Assembly (NCBI GenBank): GCA_016215025.1
Contig: JACRMI010000025.1
Span: 1-64,000 of the forward strand
Origin: Chloroflexota bacterium
GTDB taxonomy: Bacteria > Chloroflexota > Anaerolineae > UBA4142
DNA length: 64,000 nt
Direction: 5' to 3'
Below the pieces are notes generated by a model that was not told the DNA's origin, ran no database searches, and saw nothing but the letters and a program-made list of their open reading frames with translations. The position numbers and the translations under genes are program-made. This document shows positions 1 to 9,896 of this stretch, in pieces (position 1 is the first letter of the stretch; every line of letters begins with the position of its first letter).

Positions 1-245
1 CAAATTGGATTGCGGCTCCTCGATTGGCGATTGACCCATGAACTACCTGTCGCATTTCAATGCACGATGGGTTATTCGGGACAACTGTCGGGTGGCTAGA
101 TATTGTTTTTGTGTCGTACGAAATCGGAATTTACACCAGCACCACGAATTTTCGAGCGTATGGGACGAGCGTCGGTTCGCATATTTTTGCTAACGCAATT
201 ATACGCCACACGGTCACTAATTGCGGTTTGGGATCTATCTCATCT

Positions 246-313
246 GTCATGCTGAGCGAAGCGAAGCATCTCTTTACCACGAGGTTGAGACTCTTCGCTT
301 CGCTCAGAGTGAC
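246..313. repeat. Short palindromic repeat, family A (GTCAT..TGAGCGAAGCGAAG...CTTCGCTTCGCTCAGAGTGAC)
   Basis: Inverted-repeat ends; same word as copies at 1399, 3518, 6775, 13978, 29442 and 60355. Confidence 0.8.
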
Positions 314-349
314 ATTTCAAAAAGCGCAGTTTGTACCCGTGCTCAGTAT

Positions 350-1383
350 AGCTATGTGACCAAGTTGATCGTGCTGTGGAATTTCGATTCCCCGTATCTC
401 TTATGGTTTGGTCTTGCGGCGATGTTGATGATTTTTGTGATGGCACGCCAGCATCGTTCGCTTTTGATTTTTGCGCTGCTGTGGGGACTGCTGAATATTC
501 TGCCGGTGGTTGGATTCCAACGCATAGTCGATCCGCGCTTTCTTTACGCGTCGAGCGTGTCCCCGGCGGTATGGCTCGCGGCGTTCTCGGAGCAAGCCCT
601 GCGCTTTTTGAATCGATGGCGGATTGCACCGTTCCTGGTTTTGTTCGTGTTGAGTTGGATATTCATCGGCAACGGAATGGGCGTGGCGCTCGCTGCAGGC
701 GATTAGGCGGCTGATTCACGCGCCCAACGCGCGCCGTTCCGCGACATCTCACGCTTGCATCCAACATTTCCAGAAGATACGTTTCTTTACATGATAAATT
801 TGCCGGTGAGTCTGCGCAATCTCTCAGGAAGGTTCTATCTGAGATACAGAGACAACGTGTCGATGAGCGAGTTGCTCAACGGCACCAAAGCACAGCCACT
901 TACTATTTCGACGACACGCATAAGCCGATTGAGGTAAGCGTTCAAAAAGAAATAACGATTCGAGTCTCGCCGCCGTTGTCGGTACATTTCACGCCAGGCA
1001 TCGATCTCATCGACTATGAGTTGTCGCGCAATTCGCTCAAGCGCGGCGAGTCGTTAGTGTTAATGTTGTACTGGCAAGCGATGCAGCCGATTGATCGCGA
1101 TTATACCGTGTTCTTGCATTTGGTCGATCAAGATGGAAATATGATTGCGGGCATCGATGGTCAACCGGTGCTGGGGAGATCGCCTACATCGACTTGGAAG
1201 CCCGGCAAGTTGGTCGTCGATGCGATCGTCTTGCCAATCGAAGAAGATGTCGTTGCCAAATCGAATTGTCGATTGGAAATTGGACTCTACCACGCGCCGA
1301 CGATGGAGCGATTGTCGCTCATCGATGCGAATGGTTCGATCCTAAACGATCATGTGATAATCGATTCCATACGGATTCAGTGA
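350..1383 (+). pseudogene. Decayed membrane glycosyltransferase-like (PMT/GT39-type) gene remnant
   Basis: Frame 2 encodes hydrophobic TM-like segments (YLLWFGLAAMLMIFVMARQHRSLLIFALLWGLLNILPVVGF...), meets TAG at 704-706, then continues in the same frame (AADSRAQRAPFRDISRLHPTFPEDTFLYMINLPVSL...). Coding then shifts to frame 1 around 870-900 (YYFDDTHKPIEVSV...SVHFTPGIDLIDYELS...LYWQA...DYTVFLHLVDQDG), resembling the C-terminal domain of large Chloroflexi membrane glycosyltransferase-like proteins. Confidence 0.5.
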
Positions 1384-1398
1384 CTTGCGTCACGCAGT

Positions 1399-1474
1399 GT
1401 CATTCTGAGCCGCGTTTTTTGCGGCGAAATATCTCTTTACATGGAATCAGACCCTTCGCTTCGCTCAGGGTGAC
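1399..1474. repeat. Short palindromic repeat, family A
   Basis: gtcattctgagccgcg...acccttcgcttcgctcagggtgac. Confidence 0.8.
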
Positions 1475-1494
1475 CTGCTGAACGGATTCAGTAA

Positions 1495-3468
1495 GTGAAA
1501 TCTACGCCTTTACCCGAAATTCAAAAAATACTCGATACGCTGCCGACGAATCCCGGCGTTTACTTGATGAAAGATGAACGCGGCGAAATCATTTATGTTG
1601 GCAAAGCGATCAACCTGCGCAATCGCGTCCGCTCATATTTTCATTCGCCGTATGGACACGATGCCAAAACGTGGCGGCTCGTCGAACGCATTCGCAACAT
1701 CGAATTCATCGTTACCGAGTCGGAACTTGAGGCGTTGGTTCTTGAATGCAATCTCATCAAGAAACACAAGCCGCATTTCAACATTCGGCTCAAAGACGAC
1801 AAGCGCTATCCGTACATCAAGGTGACGTGGCAAGAACCGTTCCCCAAAGTTTACGTCACGCGGCGCATGGACAACGATGGCGCGCGCTATTTCGGTCCGT
1901 TCACGGCGGTGTGGGCAGTCCATGAAACGATGGACACGCTGCGCAAGATTTTTCCTTATCTTACGTGCGACCGTGACATCACTGGGAAAGACAAACGCGC
2001 GTGTCTGTATTTCGACATCGGTCTGTGCATTGCGCCATGCATTGGCGCAGCATCGCGCGAAGAGTACCGCGCCATGATTGATCGACTGTGTTTGTTTTTG
2101 CAAGGCAAGTCAGAAGAGGTCACCGCATCGCTTCGTACCAAGCTTGACGAGTCCGTGGCGAAATTGGAGTTTGAGCGCGCAGCGCGTTATCGCGATCAGT
2201 TGCAAGCGATTGCGCGGGTTACCGAGCATCAAAAAGTGGTTTCGCCGGCGATGATCGATCAGGACGTGATTGCGTTTGCGCGCGACGACGGCGATGCGTG
2301 CGTCCAAGTCTTTTTCGTGCGCGGCGGCAAATTGCTCGGTCGCGAATATTTCGTGCTGGAAGGTACAGAAGGCGAGAATGCCGATCAGGTCTTGTCGTCG
2401 TTCGTCAAGCAATTTTACGACGAAGCCGCCTACGTGCCGCCCGAAATCCTCTTGCCAGAAGTCATCGATGAAGCTAAAATCATCGAACAATGGCTCAATC
2501 AGCAGCGCGGTGAAAAGGTTTTGATCAATGTACCGCACAACGGACAAAACCGTGAATTGGTCGATATGGCGGAGGAAAACGCGCGCGCGACATTGACGAG
2601 TCTCAAAGCGCAATGGCTCGCCGACGAAACGCGCCAGATGAGCGCGGTTGCCGAATTGCAAGAGGCGCTCGGCTTGCAGAATCCGCCGTTGCGCATGGAA
2701 TGTTACGACATTTCAAACACGCAGGGAACCAACTCAGTTGGGTCGATGGTTGTGTTCGAGCGCGGTGCGGCGAAAAAGAGCGATTATCGCAAATTCAAGA
2801 TCAAAACCGTTGAAGGTGCAAACGATTTCGCCAGCTTGCAAGAAGTGTTGACGCGGCGGTTCAAGCGATTGGTGGAAGACAGTCAACAGTCGTCAGCCGC
2901 CCGTGAACAGTTAACGGTGAACAGTCAACAGTCAACACGCGAAGCGAACAATGAAAGCGGTCAGCGGTCGGCGGTCGGCGGTCAAGAGAGCAAGCCCAAG
3001 AAGAAAAAAGACACCTTGCCCGGCAAAGACGATTCCTGGAAGCGAATGCCCGACTTGGTTATCATCGACGGCGGCAAGGGACAGTTGAACGCGGCGTACG
3101 ATGTGCTTAAAGGAATCGGCATCGAAGGGGTAAATCTCATCAGTCTTGCCAAGCAAGAAGAAGAAGTCTTTGTGCCGAATCGCCCCGAGTCGCTGCGGTT
3201 GCTCAAGTCGTCGGAGGCGCTCAAGCTTTTGCAGCGTATCCGTGACGAGGCACACCGTTTCGGCATTACGTACCATCGCAAACTGCGTGCCAAAACGGGA
3301 CTCGTGTCGCAACTGGATGCGATCGCCGGCATCGGACCACGACGACGGCGAGCATTGCTCGTGCGCTTTGGATCGCTCGACAAGATTCGCGAAGCGTCCG
3401 TTGAAGAGTTGATGACCGTCGAAGGGATGACCCGTTCGGCGGCGCAAAAGTTGAAAGAACAGTTGTAA
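1495..3468 (+). CDS. uvrC: Excinuclease ABC subunit C
   Basis: GIY-YIG N-terminus (PGVYLMKDERGEIIYVGKAINLRNRVRSYF), PHNGQNRELVDMAEENA, IDGGKGQLNAA, C-terminal HhH (AIAGIGPRRRRALLVRFGSLDKIREASVEEL). GTG start. Confidence 0.97.
   Translation: MKSTPLPEIQKILDTLPTNPGVYLMKDERGEIIYVGKAINLRNRVRSYFHSPYGHDAKTWRLVERIRNIEFIVTESELEALVLECNLIKKHKPHFNIRLKDDKRYPYIKVTWQEPFPKVYVTRRMDNDGARYFGPFTAVWAVHETMDTLRKIFPYLTCDRDITGKDKRACLYFDIGLCIAPCIGAASREEYRAMIDRLCLFLQGKSEEVTASLRTKLDESVAKLEFERAARYRDQLQAIARVTEHQKVVSPAMIDQDVIAFARDDGDACVQVFFVRGGKLLGREYFVLEGTEGENADQVLSSFVKQFYDEAAYVPPEILLPEVIDEAKIIEQWLNQQRGEKVLINVPHNGQNRELVDMAEENARATLTSLKAQWLADETRQMSAVAELQEALGLQNPPLRMECYDISNTQGTNSVGSMVVFERGAAKKSDYRKFKIKTVEGANDFASLQEVLTRRFKRLVEDSQQSSAAREQLTVNSQQSTREANNESGQRSAVGGQESKPKKKKDTLPGKDDSWKRMPDLVIIDGGKGQLNAAYDVLKGIGIEGVNLISLAKQEEEVFVPNRPESLRLLKSSEALKLLQRIRDEAHRFGITYHRKLRAKTGLVSQLDAIAGIGPRRRRALLVRFGSLDKIREASVEELMTVEGMTRSAAQKLKEQL
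2880..2990 (+). repeat. Low-complexity repeat (gtcaacagt / cggtcagcggtcggcggtc) inside the uvrC ORF
   Basis: acagtcaacagtcgtcag...gaacagttaacggtgaacagtcaacagtcaac...gcggtcagcggtcggcggtcggcggtc; encodes Q/S-rich linker DSQQSSAAREQLTVNSQQSTREANNESGQRSAVGGQ. Confidence 0.7.
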
Positions 3469-3517
3469 TAGCAAATGGCAAATTCCAAACTCGCCATTTG
3501 TAACTGACCTTACGCAT

Positions 3518-3593
3518 GTCACCCTGAGCGGAGCGAAGGGTCTCATTCCATGAAAAGAGATTCTTCGCCGCAAAAAGCGCGGCTCAGAATGAC
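3518..3593. repeat. Short palindromic repeat, family A
   Basis: gtcaccctgagcggagcgaagggtctc...ggctcagaatgac. Confidence 0.8.
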
Positions 3594-3620
3594 ACTGTGC
3601 AACGTCATTTTGTAATTCCT

Positions 3621-5396
3621 ATGGATTTACTAGAGCATTTCAAAACTCTATCGATATTTGACCAACTGCGCCGCGAGCAATTGGAATTGCTCGCGGCCCA
3701 GTTCAAGTCGCGGCATTATTTTCCCGGAGAAATTCTCGTCGCGCAAGGCGACCTGGGCAATCGTTTTTTTATTTTCGATGGCGGCGTCGTAAGTCTGCGC
3801 ATGACCGATCCCAATGGCGTCGAGCGCACGGTCGGCGTGCTGCCCGAACCGCCCATCCCAGGTTCTGATCAGCCGCGCAAGAATTACATGGGCGAACAAA
3901 TGATGACGTCGCAAGAAGCATTCGACTATCAAGCGTATGCCGTCACGAATGTCGATGCGCACATCCTTGACCGCGGCGATTTTGACGCGTTGATCAATGC
4001 TCATCCGGACATATTGCGCGACTTGCCGTTTATCGAAAAAGCGGAATATGCGCGAACGCACGGCTTTCGTTGGGTAGAACCGGGGGAGCGAATCACGTCG
4101 GTCTTTCACAAACATTGGTGGGCGATTATTCCCGCATTGGCGCAATTCCTGGTGGCGGTGCTCGTTGCGTGGCTCATCAATCTGGGCGCGGAATTTTTGG
4201 GATTCGGTTTTGGGATTGCGCTGTTTGCCGTCGGTGTTTTATTATCGCTGATTTACTTTCTCATCAAGTTGTACGATTGGCACAATGACCAATATATTGT
4301 GACGACGCGGCGGGTGGCACATGTCGAACGTGAACTCATCGCCGTCGAATTGACCGAAGCGGTTCCGCTCGACAAAGTGATTGGGTCTAAAATCGAACGA
4401 AGCGGCATCTCTGGAATTATTGGCGTAAGCAATGTAGTGATTCAGACGGCGGGTCGGCAAGAAGGCAATGTTAGTTTCAAAGCGGTAAGCGAGGGTCCAG
4501 CGATTGTCAGGCAGGTCGAAGGCGCGCGCATCAGAATTCGCAGCTTGCGCGCCGCCGATCAACGCGAGCGGGAGCGCGAACGCATACAAGCGAAATTGCG
4601 CGAGTATATTTTGCCGCACGTCGTGCAAAAAGAACGCGCAGTCGCGGCTGCCAAAGTCCAGCCGCCACCCCCGCCGCCACCGCCAACGTTTACGCAAAAG
4701 CTGCGTAAATCGATCCATAGCCTGTTCGAGCTTCAATATCAAAGGGACTCGGTCACGACGTGGCGCAAACATTGGATCGTGTTACTCAAGCAAGAGTTGC
4801 AGCCGGTAGCGGCTCTCCTCGTTTTGGACACGGCATTTATTTTTTATGCGCTCACGCCCGATGCCCAGGTCCTCCCATACGGGGGTTATCTCTTGGGCGG
4901 TCTCGTCCTTTTGGCTTTGGCATTGGGCTGGGTCTGGTGGCAATGGGAGGATTGGCGGAATGATACGTATGCGGTCACGTCCACCCAGGTCGTCGATGCC
5001 GAACGTTTGCCGCTCGGCATTCGCGAAAAATCGATTACGGCGCAGCTCGATCAAATCCAGGATGTGCGCGTCGAAGTCCAAGGAATATTGCCGTCGATTT
5101 TAGACTATGGCGATTTACGGATCGAGACGGCGGGACAGGGTAGTCAAATGATTTTTAAATCGATTGCGAATCCGCGCGACGCATCCGAAGAAGTGTTCAA
5201 GCATATCGAGGCGCAGCGGCAGCGTGTGCTCCAACGCGAGATCGATTTGCGCGACCGACTCACGATTGACTCGTTGATCGGTTATGATCGTATTCGCAAA
5301 GAAGAGGAACGCCACCGCAAAGAAGAGGAAGAGTCCAACGCCGCTCGCGTGTTGAATGAAGAAGAAGATGATGATGAAGATAACAATCTGTTGTAG
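3621..5396 (+). CDS. Cyclic nucleotide-binding domain fused to tandem TM/bacterial PH-like (bPH2) domains
   Basis: N-terminal CAP-type fold (HYFPGEILVAQGDLGNRFFIFDGGVVSLR); two TM-pair + PH-like blocks separated by a PPPPPPPP linker. ORF opens at GTG 3597, but ATG 3621 (MDLLEHFKTLSIFDQL) is the likelier start. Confidence 0.8.
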   Translation: MDLLEHFKTLSIFDQLRREQLELLAAQFKSRHYFPGEILVAQGDLGNRFFIFDGGVVSLRMTDPNGVERTVGVLPEPPIPGSDQPRKNYMGEQMMTSQEAFDYQAYAVTNVDAHILDRGDFDALINAHPDILRDLPFIEKAEYARTHGFRWVEPGERITSVFHKHWWAIIPALAQFLVAVLVAWLINLGAEFLGFGFGIALFAVGVLLSLIYFLIKLYDWHNDQYIVTTRRVAHVERELIAVELTEAVPLDKVIGSKIERSGISGIIGVSNVVIQTAGRQEGNVSFKAVSEGPAIVRQVEGARIRIRSLRAADQRERERERIQAKLREYILPHVVQKERAVAAAKVQPPPPPPPPTFTQKLRKSIHSLFELQYQRDSVTTWRKHWIVLLKQELQPVAALLVLDTAFIFYALTPDAQVLPYGGYLLGGLVLLALALGWVWWQWEDWRNDTYAVTSTQVVDAERLPLGIREKSITAQLDQIQDVRVEVQGILPSILDYGDLRIETAGQGSQMIFKSIANPRDASEEVFKHIEAQRQRVLQREIDLRDRLTIDSLIGYDRIRKEEERHRKEEEESNAARVLNEEEDDDEDNNLL

Positions 5397-5402
5397 TCCT
5401 CG

Positions 5403-6755
5403 ATGAACGACTCTATCCCCGTTCGCCTCTTGAAAAAAATCCGTCGCCGCGAACCGATTTGGATTCCGCTGCGGTCGGGTGCATTCCGCGTGATGTCTCG
5501 CCATTGGATCTTGATCATTGCTTGGGTAATCCTCACCGTCTTTGCGTTTCAAACCAGCAGCGAGATTTTTTTCCGACTTTCGTATCTCATCCTCGCATTT
5601 GAAATCGCCTCATTTGCTTGGGCAGTCCATAGCATCGCCACCTTTCGCTTGGAGCGGGATGTGGTGACGCAGCGCACCCAAGTGGGCAAGGTCGCCGAAG
5701 AAAACTTTTTGATTCACAACACCGGTCGCATGCTCAAGGTTTGGTTGGAAATTCGTGACGATTCAGAATTGCCCGCGCACCGAGTGAGCCGGGTGTTGAA
5801 TGGATTACGTGCGGGAGTGCGCTGGAGTTGGACCGTCCGTACCCTCTGTCGGCGGCGCGGACGATTTCGCTTGGGACCGATCACCATCGTGACCGGCGAT
5901 CCATTCGGACTGTTTATTTTGCAGCGTCAACTCAAATCCACGCAATCGGCGATTACCGTTTTTCCGCAAACGATCGATCTGCCCCGGTTTGCGCCTGCGA
6001 TGGGACAGATGTCGGGCGGCGATTCATTGCAGCGCCGCACGCATCACGTCACGACGAACGTTTCCGGCACACGCGAGTATGCGCCCGGTGATTCGTTCAA
6101 TCGTATCCATTGGCGTTCGACGGCACGGCTGGAGCGATTGATCGTGAAAGAGTTTGAGCTTGATCCCAGCGCCGACGTCTGGCTTTATCTTGATATGGAA
6201 CGGACCGCCCAAGCGCGGCTATGGTACGAAGAAGAGATACTCGCACGGGATATTTCATCCGTGTGGTTAACAAATCGTCCGCAAGAAATTCAATTATTGC
6301 CGAGCACCGAAGAATACATGGTGACGATTGCGGCGACCATCGCCAAGTATTATCTAGCCAATCAGCGTGCGCTTGGTTTTGCAGCGTATGGACATGAGCG
6401 CGAAATCGTTCAGCCGGATCGCGGTGAGCGGCAGTTGAATCGATTGCTCGAAGTATTGGCGGTTTTACGTGCGGAAGGAGGAATTCAATTTAGCCAGGTG
6501 CTCGCGCAAGAAGCGACCAAGCTGGGGCGCAACAATACGCTCGTGACGATCACGCCATCGGGTGAATTAACCTGGGTCAAGTCGCTGCGCGAGATCAAGC
6601 GGCGCGGCTTGCGCGTAATCTCGGTGATCGTCGATTCAAATTCGTTTGGCGGGCGCGGCGAAACAGAAGCTGCCGCCGCCGAATTGCTCGCCAGTGGAAT
6701 TCCAACCTACATTGTGCGCGAAGGCGACGATTTGCGCACGGTGCTGTCACAATAA
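5403..6755 (+). CDS. DUF58 domain-containing protein
   Basis: GDPFGLF..., SGTREYAPGDSFNRIHWRSTARLERLIVKEFELDPSADVWLYLD, typical DUF58/vWA-like core after two TM helices. Confidence 0.88.
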   Translation: MNDSIPVRLLKKIRRREPIWIPLRSGAFRVMSRHWILIIAWVILTVFAFQTSSEIFFRLSYLILAFEIASFAWAVHSIATFRLERDVVTQRTQVGKVAEENFLIHNTGRMLKVWLEIRDDSELPAHRVSRVLNGLRAGVRWSWTVRTLCRRRGRFRLGPITIVTGDPFGLFILQRQLKSTQSAITVFPQTIDLPRFAPAMGQMSGGDSLQRRTHHVTTNVSGTREYAPGDSFNRIHWRSTARLERLIVKEFELDPSADVWLYLDMERTAQARLWYEEEILARDISSVWLTNRPQEIQLLPSTEEYMVTIAATIAKYYLANQRALGFAAYGHEREIVQPDRGERQLNRLLEVLAVLRAEGGIQFSQVLAQEATKLGRNNTLVTITPSGELTWVKSLREIKRRGLRVISVIVDSNSFGGRGETEAAAAELLASGIPTYIVREGDDLRTVLSQ

Positions 6756-6774
6756 ATAAAAGTTGTCATTTCGA

Positions 6775-6834
6775 GCGAAGCGAGAAATCTCTCTCTTTTC
6801 GGAGATTTCTCGTCGCTTTGCTCCTCGAAATGAC
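6775..6834. repeat. Short palindromic repeat, family A (GTCATTTCGAGCGAAGCGAGAAATCT...CTCGAAATGAC)
   Basis: Inverted termini GTCATTTCGAG / CTCGAAATGAC. Confidence 0.85.
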
Positions 6835-6846
6835 ATGGAGAAAATA

Positions 6847-7446
6847 ATGGAACAACCGATTGATAATCAACCCCAAGACGTAGTACAGATCATGGCGCAG
6901 ATTCGCGAGCAGTGGCAAGGTGTCATCAACGCGATGGTCGCCGCATGTAACGGAAATACGGAAGCCGCGGCACAACTTGTACCTTTTCTCGACCAAATGT
7001 ACCAAAAAGAGGACTGGCGTCCGCTCATCAACACATTGCGCCGAATCCTAAACGGCGAGCGCGAACCGGAAGCATTGCTCGCCAACATTGACGACACCGA
7101 CATGTTGATCGTCACCGATATTTTGCGCGCGCTCGGCGTCGATCCGCGCGCATTGCCCACGCTGCCGGGGGATGAGCCAGATGACGATGACGGCGAAATG
7201 CTTTCACTGCAAGATTTCTTAGGTCTTGTAACTCAAGCGTGCAAGCCGGATGCGCCTCCCGGTTTGAAAGAGCAATTGCAGAATGCGACCCAGGGAATGC
7301 TTGTTCAACCGGACAATCCGCCAGAGTTGAAACAACTCGCGCGCGTGTTGCAAGCGATTCTTGCAGGTGACCGTAATCCCGATTTGCTCACACTCGATCC
7401 ACAACTCATCGGACCCGTGCGGCAGATTCTCGACGACTTGAAATAA
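6847..7446 (+). CDS. Hypothetical protein, alpha-helical, acidic
   Basis: MEQPIDNQPQDVVQIMAQIREQWQGVINAMVAACNGN...; the ORF extends upstream only through the repeat. Confidence 0.65.
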   Translation: MEQPIDNQPQDVVQIMAQIREQWQGVINAMVAACNGNTEAAAQLVPFLDQMYQKEDWRPLINTLRRILNGEREPEALLANIDDTDMLIVTDILRALGVDPRALPTLPGDEPDDDDGEMLSLQDFLGLVTQACKPDAPPGLKEQLQNATQGMLVQPDNPPELKQLARVLQAILAGDRNPDLLTLDPQLIGPVRQILDDLK

Positions 7447-7559
7447 AATCGCCCGCGAATCGACGCGAATCTCCGTGAATGAAAAATTATCGGGTCATGT
7501 CATGTGTAATAATATTGCCCGCGAATCGACGCTAATCTTCGCGAGTAAAACTATGAATT

Positions 7560-7681
7560 GTCATTGCGAGAAGGCACGCAGCGTGTACATAGGACTGGAT
7601 AGAGCCGAACGATTCGCGTGCCGACGAAGCCGCGTACGCGTCTGTCGTGGTTGGGGATTGCTTCGTCGCTCCGACAATTCC
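7560..7681. repeat. Long palindromic repeat, family A variant (TCATTGCGAGAAGGCACGCAG...GATTGCTTCGTCGCTCCGACAAT)
   Basis: Shares its 5' end with the copy at 11272-11425. Confidence 0.7.
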
Positions 7682-7704
7682 TGGTTTATTCGCGTTCATT
7701 CGCG

Positions 7705-8646
7705 TTATTCGCGGGTAAAATTATTTTCGTTCACAATCAATCGAAAAATATCTGGTCGCGCATAATGCCCCACCGCATCGAAATCGAATTTGGCTTGCAC
7801 AACCTCTGCCAAATCGAGATCGGCGTACAAAATTCCTTCCTCGTCGAACAGCGGCCCCGCGAGCACCTTGCCCATCGGCGAAATAATTGCGCTGCCGCCA
7901 CGACACATCACCTCAGGCACATTGGCTAGTTCTTCGTAACCTGGCAAGTCGGTCGGGTACATCGATTTGTTCGCAAATTGATTGCAGCCAAGCACATAGC
8001 ATCGACCTTCGCACGCAATGTGAACGAGCGTCGATTGCCAGGTATCGCGCGCATCGGCTGTCGGCGCAAGATAAATCTCCACGCCCTTTTGATACATCGC
8101 CGTGCGTGCGAGCGGCATGTAATTCTCCCAGCAAATCAGCCCGCCCACTTTGCCAAACTCGGTATCGACGATGGTCAATGTGCTGCCGTCGCCTTCGCCC
8201 CAAATGAGCCGCTCTGCCGCCGTCGGTTTTAGTTTGCGATGCTTGCCCAGCAATCGACCATCGGGACCGAAATACAACAACGTGCAGTACAGCGTCCCGC
8301 GATTTTTCTCATCGCGTTCGATGACGCCCACGGCGAGATACGCCTTCGCCGCGCGCGCTGCACCGCCGAGTTGTTCTGTCGCGCGGCTAGGCACATCGAC
8401 ACAGTTTTCCCAGTAGCGCTGCCACAGCCGCCGACCATCGAACGTGCGATTGCCAACGGTCACGCCGAAACTGAAACCGCGTGGATACGCTGGGACGAAT
8501 GCTTCGGGAAACAGAATCAGGCGCGCGCCCTGCGATGCGGCGTCCTGGGCAAGCTGGCAAACTTTATCGACGGTTGCTTCGCGATTGAAAAGGACTGGCG
8601 CAGCTTGAACCACCGCGACCTTGACGGTTGCTAGTTGATCGGACAT
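7705..8646 (-). CDS. Nitrilase / carbon-nitrogen hydrolase superfamily protein
   Basis: MSDQLATVKVAVVQAAPVLFNREATVDKVCQLAQDAASQGARLILFPEAFVPAYPRG..., KHRKLKPTAAERLIWGEGDG, GGLICWENYMPLAR: catalytic E/K/C arrangement. Confidence 0.92.
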   Translation of the reverse strand: MSDQLATVKVAVVQAAPVLFNREATVDKVCQLAQDAASQGARLILFPEAFVPAYPRGFSFGVTVGNRTFDGRRLWQRYWENCVDVPSRATEQLGGAARAAKAYLAVGVIERDEKNRGTLYCTLLYFGPDGRLLGKHRKLKPTAAERLIWGEGDGSTLTIVDTEFGKVGGLICWENYMPLARTAMYQKGVEIYLAPTADARDTWQSTLVHIACEGRCYVLGCNQFANKSMYPTDLPGYEELANVPEVMCRGGSAIISPMGKVLAGPLFDEEGILYADLDLAEVVQAKFDFDAVGHYARPDIFRLIVNENNFTRE

Positions 8647-8764
8647 TTGTTTCTCCTTGATTTTGGACGCGGACGAACGCGGACAAACGCGGATTTTTCT
8701 TATGGTCAATGTGGCGATATTGTAGCATAGGGCGGGTGGGCAACCAAGCGAACGCGGAAGGACC

Positions 8765-8840
8765 ACAACGAATTTGGGAAATAACGAATTGCCATATTCC
8801 ACGACGCGCATTAATTCGTTTATTCCTCAATTCGTTGTTG
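8765..8840. repeat. Palindromic repeat, family E (ACAACGAATTTGGGAAATAACGAA...AATTCGTTGTTGT)
   Basis: Second copy at ~30309-30379. Confidence 0.65.
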
Positions 8841-9163
8841 TGCTGTGACTGCCTCAACGAATGACACACGAATAAACGAATCACAGCCTCCCATCCGTTT
8901 ATCCGTTCCGCGCAGCGATCCGTTGAGCATCCGTTTGCCAATTTTGCCTTTCCCCAGCTTCACGGTATAATCCTTTCGCAAGTCTAGTCTTTGACCCGGG
9001 CAGTTCAATACGATTCGCTTCAGAGGGGAAGCGCCGACATGTTTGCTGCGTACGGGAACGATTTGAATAAGCATTGGATGTAAGCACCGGTTGCTTGGCG
9101 TATATTTGCGTCGGCGGCAGATGTTTGTGTTTTTTGAGTTCAAAAAATTGAGGAGGTTTGGTA

Positions 9164-9811
9164 ATGAAGCGAATGTTATCCGCATGGAGAAATGTTCTAA
9201 TCCATCCTGGAGAAGGAGTTTTTGAAAAAGAACTTGCCGATCCCAATGCGACTCTAAGAACTGGAATACAGTGGCTTGGTATAGGAATAACCCTATCTGC
9301 CATATTGAGTGGAATCAGCACATTTTTATATGAATCTTTTTCAACTGCATATGTTGGTACCCGGTCATTTTTAGTGATTTCTTTGTTGGGAAAATTAGGA
9401 ATTACTTTTGATCCATTGAGCATTCGAGATTGGATAAGTTCTCCCATGGCTGGGGGTCTCTTTGCGTTTTTCGTTTTTCTTATTGGAGCTCCTCTCATGC
9501 TTCTAATTGCATTTGTTAGTGCATTTGGCTTAGCAGAGTTACTGGGCGGGAAAGGAAGTTTTTCAAAACAAACTTATGCATTAGCTTTATTCGTTCCCAG
9601 TTTGATGATAATTGCAAATGCTTTAGGCATGTTTCGTCTAATCGGAGTTTGTATGGTCACTCCTGTTCTATGGGTCTTTGCTATTATCTTGTCAATTTTT
9701 GCAATAAAGGTTGTGTATGGTCTTTCAAGAATTAAATCTTCGATTATTGTCGTAACACTTTATCTTGTGATAACCCTGGTAGTTATCATTTTGAATCCAC
9801 CTCGCCTGTAA
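9164..9811 (+). CDS. YIP1-like multi-spanning membrane protein
   Basis: MKRMLSAWRNVLIHPGEGVFEKE... followed by several TM segments; noticeably more AT-rich than neighbours. ORF opens at 9158. Confidence 0.6.
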   Translation: MKRMLSAWRNVLIHPGEGVFEKELADPNATLRTGIQWLGIGITLSAILSGISTFLYESFSTAYVGTRSFLVISLLGKLGITFDPLSIRDWISSPMAGGLFAFFVFLIGAPLMLLIAFVSAFGLAELLGGKGSFSKQTYALALFVPSLMIIANALGMFRLIGVCMVTPVLWVFAIILSIFAIKVVYGLSRIKSSIIVVTLYLVITLVVIILNPPRL

Positions 9812-9896
9812 TAGTCAAAATTGCCTCATCCACACTTCCCACTTTTATGGTAATATATGCCCAATCGAACGAACCCCAACTTACCGCGAGGATAAA

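Noticed and set aside
7475-7929. Two short ORFs covering the 7560-7681 repeat
   Set aside because: Built mainly from repeat sequence and the antisense of the nitrilase C-terminus.
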